This document shows positions 1 to 8,787 of a stretch of DNA of 64,000 bases, one piece after another. The notes under the pieces are model-generated. The model did no database searches. It was not told the origin of the DNA and saw only the letters and a program-made list of their open reading frames with translations. Source of the DNA: an uncultured Roseateles sp. (GTDB lineage: Bacteria > Pseudomonadota > Gammaproteobacteria > Burkholderiales > Burkholderiaceae_C); contig NZ_CAMFJS010000011.1 in the NCBI RefSeq assembly GCF_945956965.1, positions 62,001-126,000 of the forward strand. The letters run 5' to 3'. Both the position numbers and the translations under genes were made by a program. Within the stretch, counting starts at the first letter, position 1, and each line of letters opens with the position of its first letter.

Positions 1-1
1 C

Positions 2-193
2 CAGGCCAATTTCCTCATCAACTGCGGCCTGGCCGAGCTGATGGACGCCGCCACCTTGCCTCAGCGCGCCATGGCCCACCGCCTGATTGCCGAGCATGAG
101 ATGGGCGAGCTGTTCAAGGTGATCGGCTTCGCCTCCGGCGAGGAGTTCGAGGCCCTGGGCTTCGCGCGCGGTGACCGTAGCCATACGCTGTAA
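2..193 (+). CDS. C-terminal end of a MidA/COG1565-type SAM-dependent methyltransferase (partial)
   Basis: This is the 3' end of a gene entering from the left edge. The open frame starts at base 2 and ends at TAA 191-193, giving 63 residues. The visible tail (FLINCGLAEL near its start, then EMGELFKVIGF) resembles the C-terminus of the DUF185/COG1565 family, class I SAM-dependent methyltransferases related to mitochondrial NDUFAF7/MidA, where a MG-LFKVL-like segment closes the protein. The SAM-binding core lies outside the window, so the assignment rests on this short tail. It converges on cca with about 55 bases between the stops. Confidence 0.55.
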   Translation, partial: QANFLINCGLAELMDAATLPQRAMAHRLIAEHEMGELFKVIGFASGEEFEALGFARGDRSHTL

Positions 194-249
194 GGGCTGC
201 AGGCCCTGCGCCTTAGCCGCGCTGGGCTAACCGAAATGAAGGCAATCGC

Positions 250-1470
250 TTAATCGAGCGCAAGCAAGGCCGCCAATCGCGCCTGCTGCACCGCCCGCCC
301 GATGGCCGGGCCGCTCTTGCCCTCGGCCAGGGCCTGGGCGCTGACCGCGCTCAAGTCCAGGGCCAGCAGCTGGCGCAGATCGGCCAGCAGGCGCTCGCGC
401 TGCGGATAGGGCCGGTCCTCGAAGCCAAGGCGCCCGCGCGCATCGCATTCGCATGCCCACAGCATCTGCTCGAAGCGCTCCGGGCGGCGCCAGGCGTCGC
501 AGCGCTCCAGCAGGCGCAGCCGCGCCTCGGCGCCAAAGCTTTGGCTTTGGTGGACATGGGTGTGCTCGCGCGCCACCAAGTCGGCCAGCTCCTTGCAGTC
601 ATTCGGCACGCGCCAGCGTTCGCTCAGCTGCTTGGCCAGCTTGGCGCTCAAGCCTTCATGGCCGATATGGCGCGGCAGCAGTTCGGGCGCGGTGAGGCCT
701 TTGCCGAGGTCGTGGCACAGGGCTGCGTAGCGCACCGGCAGCGGGGCCAGGTCTTGCGCGGCATGGTCCAACACCATCAGCACATGCAGGCCGGTATCGA
801 TCTCGGGGTGATGGGCGGGCGGCTGCGGCACGCCGAACAGGCGGTCCAGCGCCGGGCAGAGCCTGGCCAGCGCGCCGCAGTCGCGCAGCACCTCGAGCAT
901 GCGTGAAGGCTTGGCCTCCATCAAGCCGCGTGAGATTTCTTGCCAGACGCGTTCGGCCACCAGGGCGTCCACCTCGCCGGCGGCCACCATCTCGCGCATC
1001 AGTGCGGTGGTTTCCTCGGCGATGCTGAAGTCCGCAAAGCGGGCGGCAAAGCGGGCCAGCCGCAGGATACGCACCGGGTCTTCCGCAAAAGCGGGCGAGA
1101 CATGGCGCAAGACCTTGTCAGCCAGATCGCGCTGGCCGCCGTAGGGGTCGATGATTTGGCCGTCCGCCGCCTGTGCCATCGCGTTGATGGTCAGGTCGCG
1201 GCGGCCGAGGTCTTGCTCCAGCGTGACCTCGGGCGCGGCGTGAAAGGCGAAGCCGCGATAGCCCGGCGCGGTCTTGCGCTCGGTGCGGGCCAGGGCGTAC
1301 TCCTCATGGGTCTGCGGGTGCAGAAAAACCGGAAAGTCTTGGCCCACGGCCACAAAGCCCGCCGCCAACATGGCCGCAGGGTCGGCACCAATGACCACCC
1401 AGTCACGGTCGCTCTGGGGCAGGCCCAGCAAGCTGTCGCGCACCGCGCCGCCCACCAGATAGCTTTGCAT
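250..1470 (-). CDS. cca: CCA-adding enzyme / multifunctional tRNA nucleotidyltransferase
   Basis: Builds or repairs the 3' CCA end of tRNA using CTP and ATP. The 406-residue product, close to the 412 of E. coli Cca, opens with [13 protein letters not shown], the class II nucleotidyltransferase signature. [10 protein letters not shown] follows. A C-terminal HD domain is visible ([10 protein letters not shown], then LCHDLGKG), which in this family carries phosphatase/phosphodiesterase activity. The ORF track extends 65 residues further upstream, but that stretch is low-complexity Pro/Arg-rich and unlike the family. I start at the ATG giving [15 protein letters not shown] lies 12 bases upstream, so in-frame ATGs 9 and 12 bases earlier remain possible. 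Confidence 0.93.
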   Translation of the reverse strand: MQSYLVGGAVRDSLLGLPQSDRDWVVIGADPAAMLAAGFVAVGQDFPVFLHPQTHEEYALARTERKTAPGYRGFAFHAAPEVTLEQDLGRRDLTINAMAQAADGQIIDPYGGQRDLADKVLRHVSPAFAEDPVRILRLARFAARFADFSIAEETTALMREMVAAGEVDALVAERVWQEISRGLMEAKPSRMLEVLRDCGALARLCPALDRLFGVPQPPAHHPEIDTGLHVLMVLDHAAQDLAPLPVRYAALCHDLGKGLTAPELLPRHIGHEGLSAKLAKQLSERWRVPNDCKELADLVAREHTHVHQSQSFGAEARLRLLERCDAWRRPERFEQMLWACECDARGRLGFEDRPYPQRERLLADLRQLLALDLSAVSAQALAEGKSGPAIGRAVQQARLAALLALD

Positions 1471-1909
1471 CGAACTCATCATTCCTTCAGAAAATTGTTG
1501 CCGGCGAAGCCTGTTCGGCCGGCGATGGCTGGTCATGCTGCCCAAACTGGGCCAGCCAGCCCCGGCGCTCACCTTGGCGCGCACGCTGCCATCATAGGGA
1601 ATGCTGCCCGTCGCCTTGGGGCGCGGCACGCCGGCATTCGCCTGCCGCGGTTCCCGCGGCCCCATATCCAGCGCCGCTCGCCAGAAAGTGCACTGAGGCG
1701 AGCGAATCCACGCACTTTGTTCGCAAAGCGAAACGTATGGAACCGATCTTTACAAATTTGCGGGCGTTTTGAAGCCAGAAGCAGGCTCGTTCCCGCAGTT
1801 AGGGGGCTGCGCTGCGCTGGCAAGCCGGGTACATTCAAACCAACTCAGCTGAGTTCATGTGTCTGTCGCGCTCAAAGCGCGCTGGATTCACACCAAGATT
1901 GGAAGTCGT
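1471..1909. other. Intergenic region between cca and a PEP-CTERM gene
   Basis: No credible gene lies in these roughly 440 bases; the ORFs reported here are extensions of neighbours. It holds the divergent 5' regions of cca and the PEP-CTERM gene. Near 1685-1735 an AAAGTGC and a GCACTTT face each other about 20 bases apart, next to a small TTCGC-AAA-GCGAA hairpin, which could be a regulatory site for either gene. No sigma-54-type element like the one at 43557 was found. Confidence 0.4.
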
Positions 1910-2407
1910 ATGAAGCTCAAACCCATTGCCGTCGCCGCCGTTTTGTCCCTGTCTGCTATTGCCGCTTCGGCCGCTTCGTATGACCTGGGTACGCTGGACA
2001 GCACCGGTTTCGATTCCACGGCAGGCATTTCCGGCAAATTCAAGTTGGGCGCAGCCATTGCTGATTCCTGGAGCTTCACGCTGGACACCGCGTCTTACGT
2101 GGCATTCGGTGCGCAGCAGTCATTTGCTGTCGGCAGTGGCATCGTCAACCCTGTCGGCGTGCTGGATGGTTATGGCCCGCTGACCTTGTACATCAATCCC
2201 ACCCTGACCCAGGCCAATCTGAGCTGGACGGGCAAACTGTCCGCCGGCACCTACACCGTGAACCTGAGCGGCATTTCTGGCGCGAATAACACCAGCTATG
2301 TCACCACGGTGGCAGCCATCCCGGTGCCTGAGCCTGAGAGCTACGCGCTGCTGATGGCCGGCCTGGGTGTGCTGGGCTTTGTGGCACGCCGCCGTCAAGC
2401 CATCTGA
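1910..2407 (+). CDS. PEP-CTERM sorting-domain protein
   Basis: A 165-residue secreted protein. It starts MKLKPIAVAAVLSLSAI, a Sec signal peptide with an ASAAS cleavage region. It ends with VPEPESYALLMAGLGVLGF followed by RRRQ, the PEP-CTERM tripartite signal (PEP motif, hydrophobic helix, basic tail) recognised by exosortase. The Phe/Asp-rich middle (SWSFTLDTASYVAFGA, then Gly-rich strands) resembles FxDxF-type PEP-CTERM proteins, an uncertain family call. The ORF track begins 17 residues upstream, but ATG 1910 starts the signal peptide directly. No exosortase gene is in the window. The gene ends just before a strong terminator. Confidence 0.85.
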   Translation: MKLKPIAVAAVLSLSAIAASAASYDLGTLDSTGFDSTAGISGKFKLGAAIADSWSFTLDTASYVAFGAQQSFAVGSGIVNPVGVLDGYGPLTLYINPTLTQANLSWTGKLSAGTYTVNLSGISGANNTSYVTTVAAIPVPEPESYALLMAGLGVLGFVARRRQAI

Positions 2408-2441
2408 GTGGCCCCGCCGCCTTGGGCGGCGCGACACAAAA

Positions 2442-2470
2442 CAAAAAAGCGCCTGAGGGCGCTTTTTGTT
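2442..2470. terminator. Rho-independent terminator, probably bidirectional
   Basis: AAAAAGCGCC-TGA-GGGCGCTTTTTG forms a perfect GC stem with an A-tract before it and a T-tract after it. It sits between the convergent PEP-CTERM gene and the glutathione S-transferase gene, so it can serve both strands. Confidence 0.9.
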
Positions 2471-2504
2471 TGCCCGTCATTGGGCGTGTGCTTGTGAGCG
2501 AGGC

Positions 2505-3191
2505 TCAGTCTCTGGATTGGCGATAGGGCTCGTCAAAGTCCAGAAAGTCCTTTTCTTCCATGGCATCCGCCACCCAGGCGGCCACGGCCGGCTGGGCTTG
2601 GATGAGTTGCGAGTAGGCCGCGGCGGCCGGGCTCAGCGGCAGGCCGTAGCGGGTGACGCGCATCACCATGGGGGCGAAATAGGCATCCGCCGCGCTGAAG
2701 GCAGCGCCGAACAGGAAGGGGCCACCGCTGGCCGCCAGCGCGTCGCTCCAGAGTGCGTCCAGGCGCTGCAGGTTTTTCCGCAGGCCTTCGTCCTTGGCGA
2801 GCAGGTCTGGGCCGATATGGCTCAGGTCTACCTCAATATTCATCGGGCACAGATTGCGCAGCTTGCCAAAGCCAGCATGCATTTCGGCGCACAGGCTGCG
2901 GGCGCGGGCGCGCTGCTTGGCGTCCACCGGCCAGATCGCATGCTCGGGAAAGCGCTCGGCAATCGCTTCGGTGATGGCCAGGGTGTCCCACACGGCAAAA
3001 CCGTCATCCGCCACCAGCACCGGCACCTGGCCGGTCGGGTTGATCTCGGCCAGCGCGCGGTAGAAGCTTGAGCCCGGCGTGAAGTCGAAGCGCAGCTTCA
3101 CTTCCTCGAAGGGAATGCCAAAGGCCTTCAGCAGCACCCAGGGGCGCATGGACCAGGAGGAGTAGTTTTTGTTGCCGATGACGAGCTTCAT
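2505..3191 (-). CDS. Glutathione S-transferase family protein
   Basis: A 228-residue cytosolic GST, normal length for the family. The N-terminal thioredoxin-like domain begins with NKNYSSWSMRPWVLLK, with a Ser/Tyr-rich segment where the glutathione thiol is activated. A GQVPVLVADDG segment follows (the cis-Pro loop), and then AITEAIAER. The C-terminal half is all-helical (SAADAYFAPMVMR). This subgroup is often annotated as a GST of unknown substrate; the physiological electrophile cannot be read from sequence. The gene stands alone, with slt following in the same direction but separated by about 80 bases, and terminates at the shared hairpin at 2442-2470. Confidence 0.88.
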   Translation of the reverse strand: MKLVIGNKNYSSWSMRPWVLLKAFGIPFEEVKLRFDFTPGSSFYRALAEINPTGQVPVLVADDGFAVWDTLAITEAIAERFPEHAIWPVDAKQRARARSLCAEMHAGFGKLRNLCPMNIEVDLSHIGPDLLAKDEGLRKNLQRLDALWSDALAASGGPFLFGAAFSAADAYFAPMVMRVTRYGLPLSPAAAAYSQLIQAQPAVAAWVADAMEEKDFLDFDEPYRQSRD

Positions 3192-3274
3192 GTGCGGACT
3201 GTTGGTTGGGTGATGACAGAGTGCATCAGCTTAAGGGCAGGTGCGCGGGCCATGGGTGAGCAATCGGCATGGCT

Positions 3275-5341
3275 TTATTGCTCGCCCGGCAAGGATGGGG
3301 CGGGAATGCTCTGCTTGGGGCCAATCTGTTGGCCCAGGCGCTTGCGCAGGCTGCTGGCCTCGGGGCCTTCGTTGAGCATCTGGGCGTAGAGGGTGGTGTT
3401 GGTCAGCACCTTCTTCACATAGTCGCGGGTTTCGTTGAAGGGGATGTTCTCCACCCAGATGGCTGCGTCCACCGTATTGCCCTCGCGCCAGCGCCGTGGC
3501 CGGCCCGGCCCGGCGTTGTAGGCCGCCGCCGCCATGGCCATGGAGCCGCCAAAATCGTCCAGCACCAGCTTCAGGTAGCTGGTGCCGATCAGCACATTGA
3601 AGTCGCGGTCATTGAGCAGTTCGGGGCTGAAGGCGATGCCGACCTTCTTGGCCGTCCAGCGCGCGGTGGCCGGCATCACCTGCATCAGGCCGGAGGCGCC
3701 GACATGCGAGCGCGCGTCCATCACAAAACGCGATTCCTGGCGGATCAGGCCGTAGACATAGGCCGGGTCCACGCCGACCTGGCGCGCCTTGGCGGTGAGC
3801 TCGGGCTTGTGCGGCATGGGGAAGCGCTGGGCCATGTCGATCTCGCGCCGGGTGCGCTCGCTGCTATTGATGCAGCGGTCCCAGATCTCGCGCTCGCAGG
3901 CTTCCTGGGCAGCGGCACGCAGCTCGCGCTCGCTCATGCCGCGCAGGCTGAAGTTCCATTCGCGCACGCCTTCGTTGCGTAAATCGCTGGCGATCAGCAG
4001 CAGGGCGCGCTTCAGGCCGGGATGCGCCTGCGCTGCCGCGCGCTCACTCGCGACGAGTGCTGTGGGCGTGGCCGGCAGCAGGGGCGGTGCGCCCAGCTCT
4101 TCGGCGGCCAGGCGGCCGTAAAACGTCATCGGCGAGGCAATGCCTTGCAGCAATTCACGCGCCTCTTTGTGCAGGGGCTCGCCGGTGGCGCCATCGGCCG
4201 CCGTGGCCATCAAGGCGCGGGCGCGCCAGTATTGCCAGGTGGGGTCGCGCTGTTCGGTCTCGCTCAGCAAGGCCATGCTTTTGAGGGCCTGGAACCAGCG
4301 GCCATCTCGCAGCGCTGCGCGCGTGGCCCAGGCCAGGGTGTCGTCGCTCCAGTCGGGGCCGCCTTTTTGTTTCTCGCTGAGTTTGAGTGCGCGCTCGAAA
4401 TAGTCGGGTGCATCGCTGCTGAGCTTGAGGGCGGCTTGGCGCCCCGTTTGCGCCCAGGCCCAGGCGGCCAGCTCGGGTGGCAACTGGCGCTGCCAGCGGC
4501 TGCTGAGCTGTTCGGCCGCCACGCCCGCATCATTGGCCGCCATGCGCAGCAAGGCCAAGGTGTTCAGCTCGTCATGGATGCGCGTGCCGGTCTTGGCCTT
4601 GCGGGCCAGATAGCGCGTCGGATTGTCAAAAATCTCCGCCAGCGCCAATTCCACCGGCTTGCCCAGCAGGCTCGCCGTCTGCTTGGCCTGGCGCACCTTG
4701 TTGTTCTCCACCGCCAGGCGCAGCTTGATCCACAGCTCGGCGCTGCTCAGCAACTTGGCGTCCACCAAATTGCTGGCCAGCAACTGGCAGCCGTCGTCGC
4801 CCTCGCGCTGCGCCATCCAGGCGGCGCGCGCGGCGTCCTTGACCTTGCGGCCGGCCAGATGTTCGGTCAGCAAGGCGTAGCAGGCGACTTCGCGGTCATC
4901 GCGCATCTGGTAACGCGGGTAGTCGACCGCGAAGTTGCTCCAGTCGCGCCGCCGCCCCAACTCCAGCAGCCAGTCATTGCGCAGCCGGTCTTCCACATAG
5001 CTGCCAGGCCAGCGGGCGTAAAAAGCCTCCAACTCCGGCTGGCTGGCTTCAGCCAGGCGCAGGCCCAGCTGCCAATAGTCCATCCAAGGCGCCAGCGGGT
5101 GGCGCTGTTCGATGGCCGCGGCCGCCGCGGCGCTGGCGCGCTTTTTGTCCTTCAGGCGCAGGGCTTCGCGGGCTTCGATCAGCAGCGGGTCAGGTCTTGC
5201 CTGTTCGGCCTTGTTGGGCGTTGCCGGGCTTTGCGCGTGGCAAAGGCTGAAGCCGGCCAAACTCAGGACCAGGGGCACCAGAGTTGAGAGTCCCAGGCGC
5301 TTCCAGGTCTTGGCCAAGGGCTGCGCTTCATATACTGACAA
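3275..5341 (-). CDS. slt: Soluble lytic murein transglycosylase (Slt70-like)
   Basis: Cleaves the MurNAc-GlcNAc bond of peptidoglycan in the periplasm, forming 1,6-anhydro ends. The C-terminal GH23 domain is clear: VYGLIRQESRF (catalytic Glu in QES), GASGLMQVMPATA, and AMAAAAYNAGPGR. The long helical N-terminal part matches the doughnut-shaped superhelix of Slt70. Length is 688 residues against 645 in E. coli. The 902-residue ORF in the track runs antisense through the neighbouring cyclo-ligase and is not credible. I place the start at TTG 5341, because GAAGGA lies 7 bases upstream and it yields a clean signal peptide ending near CHAQS. An upstream ATG at 5377 has no ribosome site. Confidence 0.9.
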   Translation of the reverse strand: MSVYEAQPLAKTWKRLGLSTLVPLVLSLAGFSLCHAQSPATPNKAEQARPDPLLIEAREALRLKDKKRASAAAAAAIEQRHPLAPWMDYWQLGLRLAEASQPELEAFYARWPGSYVEDRLRNDWLLELGRRRDWSNFAVDYPRYQMRDDREVACYALLTEHLAGRKVKDAARAAWMAQREGDDGCQLLASNLVDAKLLSSAELWIKLRLAVENNKVRQAKQTASLLGKPVELALAEIFDNPTRYLARKAKTGTRIHDELNTLALLRMAANDAGVAAEQLSSRWQRQLPPELAAWAWAQTGRQAALKLSSDAPDYFERALKLSEKQKGGPDWSDDTLAWATRAALRDGRWFQALKSMALLSETEQRDPTWQYWRARALMATAADGATGEPLHKEARELLQGIASPMTFYGRLAAEELGAPPLLPATPTALVASERAAAQAHPGLKRALLLIASDLRNEGVREWNFSLRGMSERELRAAAQEACEREIWDRCINSSERTRREIDMAQRFPMPHKPELTAKARQVGVDPAYVYGLIRQESRFVMDARSHVGASGLMQVMPATARWTAKKVGIAFSPELLNDRDFNVLIGTSYLKLVLDDFGGSMAMAAAAYNAGPGRPRRWREGNTVDAAIWVENIPFNETRDYVKKVLTNTTLYAQMLNEGPEASSLRKRLGQQIGPKQSIPAPSLPGEQ

Positions 5342-5365
5342 AACTGAGTCCTTCAAAAACAAATC

Positions 5366-6034
5366 ATGGCTGAACATCTGATGGCACCGCACGACCGCAA
5401 AGCCCTGCGCACCCAATTGCTGGCGGCCCGCGCCGCCTGGCTGCTGAGCCCCGCCGGCCATGCCGGTGCTGCCGCCCTGGGCCATCACCTGCGCGAGGTG
5501 CTGACCCAATTGGAACCGCAATGCCTGGGTGTTTTCTGGCCGCTGGAAGGTGAATTTAACGCAGCCGCGTATTTGCAAGGCTTGGCGCTGCAAGATGCAC
5601 CTGCTGCGGCCGCGTCCATTGACGACGATGACCCGGCCTATGAGGACTCGAACGACGAAGACGATGCACCCCGCGGCCTGCACTTGCACCGCCTGGATTG
5701 GGCCTTGCCCTATGCCTACAAAGCCGGTGAGCGCCGCATGGAATACCGCCGCTGGGATGGCCAGCCGCCCAGCGCCCAAGACGAATGCGGCATTCCCACC
5801 AGCACGGGCGCGCCGGTCTTGCCCGATGTGGTGCTGGTGCCCTGCGTGGGCTTCACCCGCGAGGGTTATCGCCTGGGCTATGGCGGCGGCTATTTCGACC
5901 GCTGGCTGGCCGCACACCCCGGTGTCATCAGCATCGGCCTGGCCTGGTCGGTCAGCGAGGCGGCTTTCGCGGTCGAGTCGCATGATCAGGCGCTGACCCT
6001 GCTGCTGACGGAAAAAGAAGTGATCTCTCCTTGA
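5366..6034 (+). CDS. 5-formyltetrahydrofolate cyclo-ligase (paralog 1, with acidic insert)
   Basis: Converts 5-formyl-THF to 5,10-methenyl-THF with ATP, returning stored folate to one-carbon metabolism. Family motifs are GVFWPLEGEFN (substrate loop) and the hallmark RLGYGGGYFDRWL near residue 170. Unusual is an Asp/Glu-rich insertion around residues 80-105 (SIDDDDPAYEDSNDED) that splits the first half of the domain and that I do not recognise from the family. The gene is divergent from slt with only about 24 bases between starts, or overlapping it if the alternative slt start is used. ATG 5381 is an alternative start. A second family member lies at 11267. Confidence 0.88.
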   Translation: MAEHLMAPHDRKALRTQLLAARAAWLLSPAGHAGAAALGHHLREVLTQLEPQCLGVFWPLEGEFNAAAYLQGLALQDAPAAAASIDDDDPAYEDSNDEDDAPRGLHLHRLDWALPYAYKAGERRMEYRRWDGQPPSAQDECGIPTSTGAPVLPDVVLVPCVGFTREGYRLGYGGGYFDRWLAAHPGVISIGLAWSVSEAAFAVESHDQALTLLLTEKEVISP

Positions 6035-6840
6035 CCGAGCCTTTGCGCCCCGCCGCAGGAATGGCTGTTGCGCCCATCGACCACGCGGTGGCCCGGCTGC
6101 GCCACGTCGCCCTGACGCGCGAAACCCGGCCCTATCTCGACCGCAGCGTGCGCCAGGATCGCTGCCCCAACTGCCGCTTGCTGCTCAGCCATTGCATGTG
6201 CGCTCTGCGGCCGCCGCCGCAACAGGCGCGCGCCGGGGTCTGCTTGATCATGGCCGAGTTCGAGGCGCTCAAGCCCAGCAACACCGGTTGGTTGATCGCC
6301 GATTTGCTGGCCGATACATCGGCCTTCGCCTGGGCTCGCACGGTGCTCGACCCGGCCTTGCCCGCCCTCTTGAATGATCCCCAGTGGCAGCCCTATCTGG
6401 TCTTCCCCGGCGAGTTTGCGTCTGCCGAGCGGGTGCGCAGCGATCTACTGCCTGTGCCACCGCTGGCGACCGGCACCGATCTCTGTAGCGAGTGCGTTGA
6501 CGCGAGCCGGCGCCCACTCTTCGTCTTGCTGGACGGCACCTGGGCCGAGGCCTGCAAGATGTTCCGCAAAAGTCCCTACCTGGACCGCCTGCCGGTGCTG
6601 AGTCTGCAGCCCGAGCAGTTATCGCGTTATCGACTGCGCCGCCACATCCACGCCAACCATTTCTGCACTGCCGAAGTGGCCGCGCTGTGCCTGGCCTTGG
6701 CCGGCGAGGCGCAACTCGCGCAGCGCCTGGAGGCCTATCTGGATGTGTTCAGCACCCGCTATCTGCAAGCGCGGCAAAGCGTACCTGCCGATCTGACGGA
6801 TGCAGCGCATCAGCAGTGGCGGGCGCTGTGCGCTAAGTGA
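6031..6840 (+). CDS. DTW-domain protein, predicted tRNA-uridine aminocarboxypropyltransferase
   Basis: DTW proteins (TapT/TuaA type) transfer the 3-amino-3-carboxypropyl group of SAM to uridine in tRNA, forming acp3U. A Cys cluster RCPNCRLLLSHCMC sits near residue 50, and the name-giving signature appears as LLDGTWAEACKMFRKSPYL near residue 165. The first codon is TTG overlapping the stop of the cyclo-ligase gene (TTGA), suggesting translational coupling. ATG 6061 (MAVAPIDHAV) is an alternative start, and neither has a strong ribosome site. Length of 269 residues is somewhat above the typical 200-230 because of the N-terminal extension. Confidence 0.82.
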   Translation: MTEPLRPAAGMAVAPIDHAVARLRHVALTRETRPYLDRSVRQDRCPNCRLLLSHCMCALRPPPQQARAGVCLIMAEFEALKPSNTGWLIADLLADTSAFAWARTVLDPALPALLNDPQWQPYLVFPGEFASAERVRSDLLPVPPLATGTDLCSECVDASRRPLFVLLDGTWAEACKMFRKSPYLDRLPVLSLQPEQLSRYRLRRHIHANHFCTAEVAALCLALAGEAQLAQRLEAYLDVFSTRYLQARQSVPADLTDAAHQQWRALCAK

Positions 6841-6866
6841 TTGATTGAGTCCGCGCAAAACTCGAG

Positions 6867-7598
6867 TCAGCGCAAGAGGAGGGTGCTGCTGGCCCAGCGT
6901 CGCGCGCTGCCGTCCAGCCAGACCGGGGTGCTCAAGCTGGCCGAACTCAGCATGCGCGCAAGGGCGGCTTCCTCCAGCACTTGGATGGTGAAGGCGTGAT
7001 GCCATTGCGCCTGATCGGATTCGTAGCGCAGGCGCATGCTGATGAGTTGACCTTCGCCCTCGCGATCACCTTCGCCGCGAGCAGGGGCTCGGCGTTCAAC
7101 TGATTCGAGCCATAAGCGCAAGCCATCGAGTTCGCCCATCGGCCCCGGTTTGGCCGTTGCGAGCCAGTAGGGGTCCTGGCGTTCGTAAATGAACTGGCCG
7201 TCAGTCCTCAAGTGCTGCGCCGCCACGCGCAGCATGCGGGCTCGCACGGCTGCATCGGCGTGATTGATCAAGCCGCTCGCCAGCAGCACCACATCGAAGC
7301 GTTGTGCCAGGGCCAAATCCTCAATGCCACAGAGCACGGGCTGTGCCTCGCTGGGCAGCTCGGCCAGCATGTCGGCGGAGTTGTCTACCGCAGTGACATG
7401 GCAGCCGAAGTCCAGCAGCGCGCGCGTCAGGCGCCCGCTGCCGCAGCCGAGTTCCAGCACTGTCAGCCCGGGTGGGAAGCATGCTCGGAAGAGCTCGAAT
7501 TCGCCCCGGTAGCGGGAATGCCTGTAAACCTCCGCCGAGCAGCCGTCGGGCGCCTGTGCGCCCGGCCCACTGCCGGAGAAATAGCTTAATGTGCTCAT
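6867..7598 (-). CDS. Class I SAM-dependent methyltransferase, substrate unknown
   Basis: A 243-residue protein with motif I LTVLELGCGSGRLTRALL, the acidic post-I loop VTAVDNSADML, and motif IV FDVVLLASGLINH, all hallmarks of the Rossmann methyltransferase fold. Such small-molecule methyltransferases act in the cytosol; the acceptor is not predictable. The start is the ATG giving MSTLSYFSG: GAGGTG lies 7 bases upstream, whereas the 34-residue extension in the ORF track has neither ribosome site nor family similarity. It is transcribed with the LysR gene (gap about 50 bases) but downstream of it, so co-transcription is possible. Confidence 0.8.
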   Translation of the reverse strand: MSTLSYFSGSGPGAQAPDGCSAEVYRHSRYRGEFELFRACFPPGLTVLELGCGSGRLTRALLDFGCHVTAVDNSADMLAELPSEAQPVLCGIEDLALAQRFDVVLLASGLINHADAAVRARMLRVAAQHLRTDGQFIYERQDPYWLATAKPGPMGELDGLRLWLESVERRAPARGEGDREGEGQLISMRLRYESDQAQWHHAFTIQVLEEAALARMLSSASLSTPVWLDGSARRWASSTLLLR

Positions 7599-7648
7599 CG
7601 TCAAACACCTCAGAAAATGCAGCACTTGGCCGCGCTGATGCATGCCCT

Positions 7649-8653
7649 TTAAGCCTCGCCCACATCCGCCCGCGACAGCGCTGCTTGCGTTTCTATCCAT
7701 TGCGCGAACTGTTGCACCTCGGGTCGCTGGCGGCCCTGTTCGGTCTGCAGCATCCAGTAGGCAAAGGGGCTGGCCATGCGGGCGCCTGCGCCAAAGGGCT
7801 CCACCAAGTCGCCGCGCTGCAATTGTTCTGACACCAGCACCAGCCGGGCCAAGGCCACGGCCTGGCCAGCGAGTGCCGCTTGAATCTGCTGGTAGGTGAA
7901 GTTGAGATACATCCAGCGGCGCGGCTGCAATTCGGCCTGGCCTTGGCCGGCCAGCCAGCGGCGCCAGCTGAGGTACTCGGCGCTGGGCCGGTGGTCATCC
8001 TCTTCGGCCAGGGTGTACTCGGTCAGGTCGGCGGCCGTGCGCAAGGGCGGGCTGCTGCCTTGCGCGGCCTGCGTCGCCAGCATGCCGCTGACAACCGGCG
8101 TTAGCACTTCGCCGAACAGGCGCAGTGCGCCGCTGGGCACGCGATCTGGCGAGGTGTAGCGCAGCGCCAGATCGACCTCGCTGTCTTCCAGCTCCAGCAC
8201 GCTGTCATTGGCCGAGACGCGGATGTCGATGTCCGGGTGCGCCTGCTGAAACGCCGCCAAGCGCGGGATCAGCCACAGGGACGCGAAGGACGCAAAGGTG
8301 GTGACGTTGACCACCTGGCGCCCATGCGCCTGGCGGATTTGGCGCACGCTTTGGTCCAGGCGTTGCAAGACCTGTTCGGCGGTGGGTTTGAGCACGGCGC
8401 CGTCGCTGGTCAGCTCCACAAAGCGAGTGCCGCGCAGAAAGAGTGCCGTGCCGATTTCTTCCTCCAGCGCGCGGATCTGGCGGCTGATGGCGGATTGGGT
8501 CAGGTGCAGCTCTTCGGCTGCAGCGCGAAAGCTTAAGAGCCGTGCCACCGCCTCGAATGCGCGCAGCGGGCCAATGGCCAGCGGACGTTGGCGAGGCTGC
8601 GCTTTAGGGCTTGGCTTGGCGGGTGCTGCAGGCGGGGTGAAGGCTTGATTCAT
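7649..8653 (-). CDS. LysR-family transcriptional regulator (GcvA-like subgroup)
   Basis: A 334-residue DNA-binding regulator. After a Pro/Lys-rich N-terminal tail of about 25 residues comes the winged helix-turn-helix (LRAFEAVARLLSFRAAAEELHL, TQSAISRQIRALEEEIGTAL) and then the effector-binding domain. FxRxxRxxxLT-like spacing and the PL-AF-AVAR start resemble the GcvA/AmpR subgroup. It is divergently transcribed from the DUF2917 gene, with about 135 bases between coding starts. This is the usual geometry for a LysR protein controlling its neighbour and itself; the inducer is unknown. No clear T-N11-A site was pinned down. Confidence 0.9.
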   Translation of the reverse strand: MNQAFTPPAAPAKPSPKAQPRQRPLAIGPLRAFEAVARLLSFRAAAEELHLTQSAISRQIRALEEEIGTALFLRGTRFVELTSDGAVLKPTAEQVLQRLDQSVRQIRQAHGRQVVNVTTFASFASLWLIPRLAAFQQAHPDIDIRVSANDSVLELEDSEVDLALRYTSPDRVPSGALRLFGEVLTPVVSGMLATQAAQGSSPPLRTAADLTEYTLAEEDDHRPSAEYLSWRRWLAGQGQAELQPRRWMYLNFTYQQIQAALAGQAVALARLVLVSEQLQRGDLVEPFGAGARMASPFAYWMLQTEQGRQRPEVQQFAQWIETQAALSRADVGEA

Positions 8654-8787
8654 GCTTGAATGGAATTAATCATGGCCGCCGATCTCATTGGACGCTGCCG
8701 CTCGTCAACTCTAGCATTCACACCTATTCGATGCGAACAATGCCTCCTAGGGAAAGGCGGTCGCGGCGGATGATGAGGAGAGCAGTC

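Noticed and set aside
4022-5287. 421-residue plus-strand ORF inside slt
   Set aside because: Antisense shadow of slt with Gln/Ala/Arg-rich composition typical of GC-rich complements.
3275-5983. 902-residue ORF on the minus strand
   Set aside because: Only the part from about 5341 downward is Slt; the upstream part runs antisense through the cyclo-ligase gene and has no family match or ribosome site.
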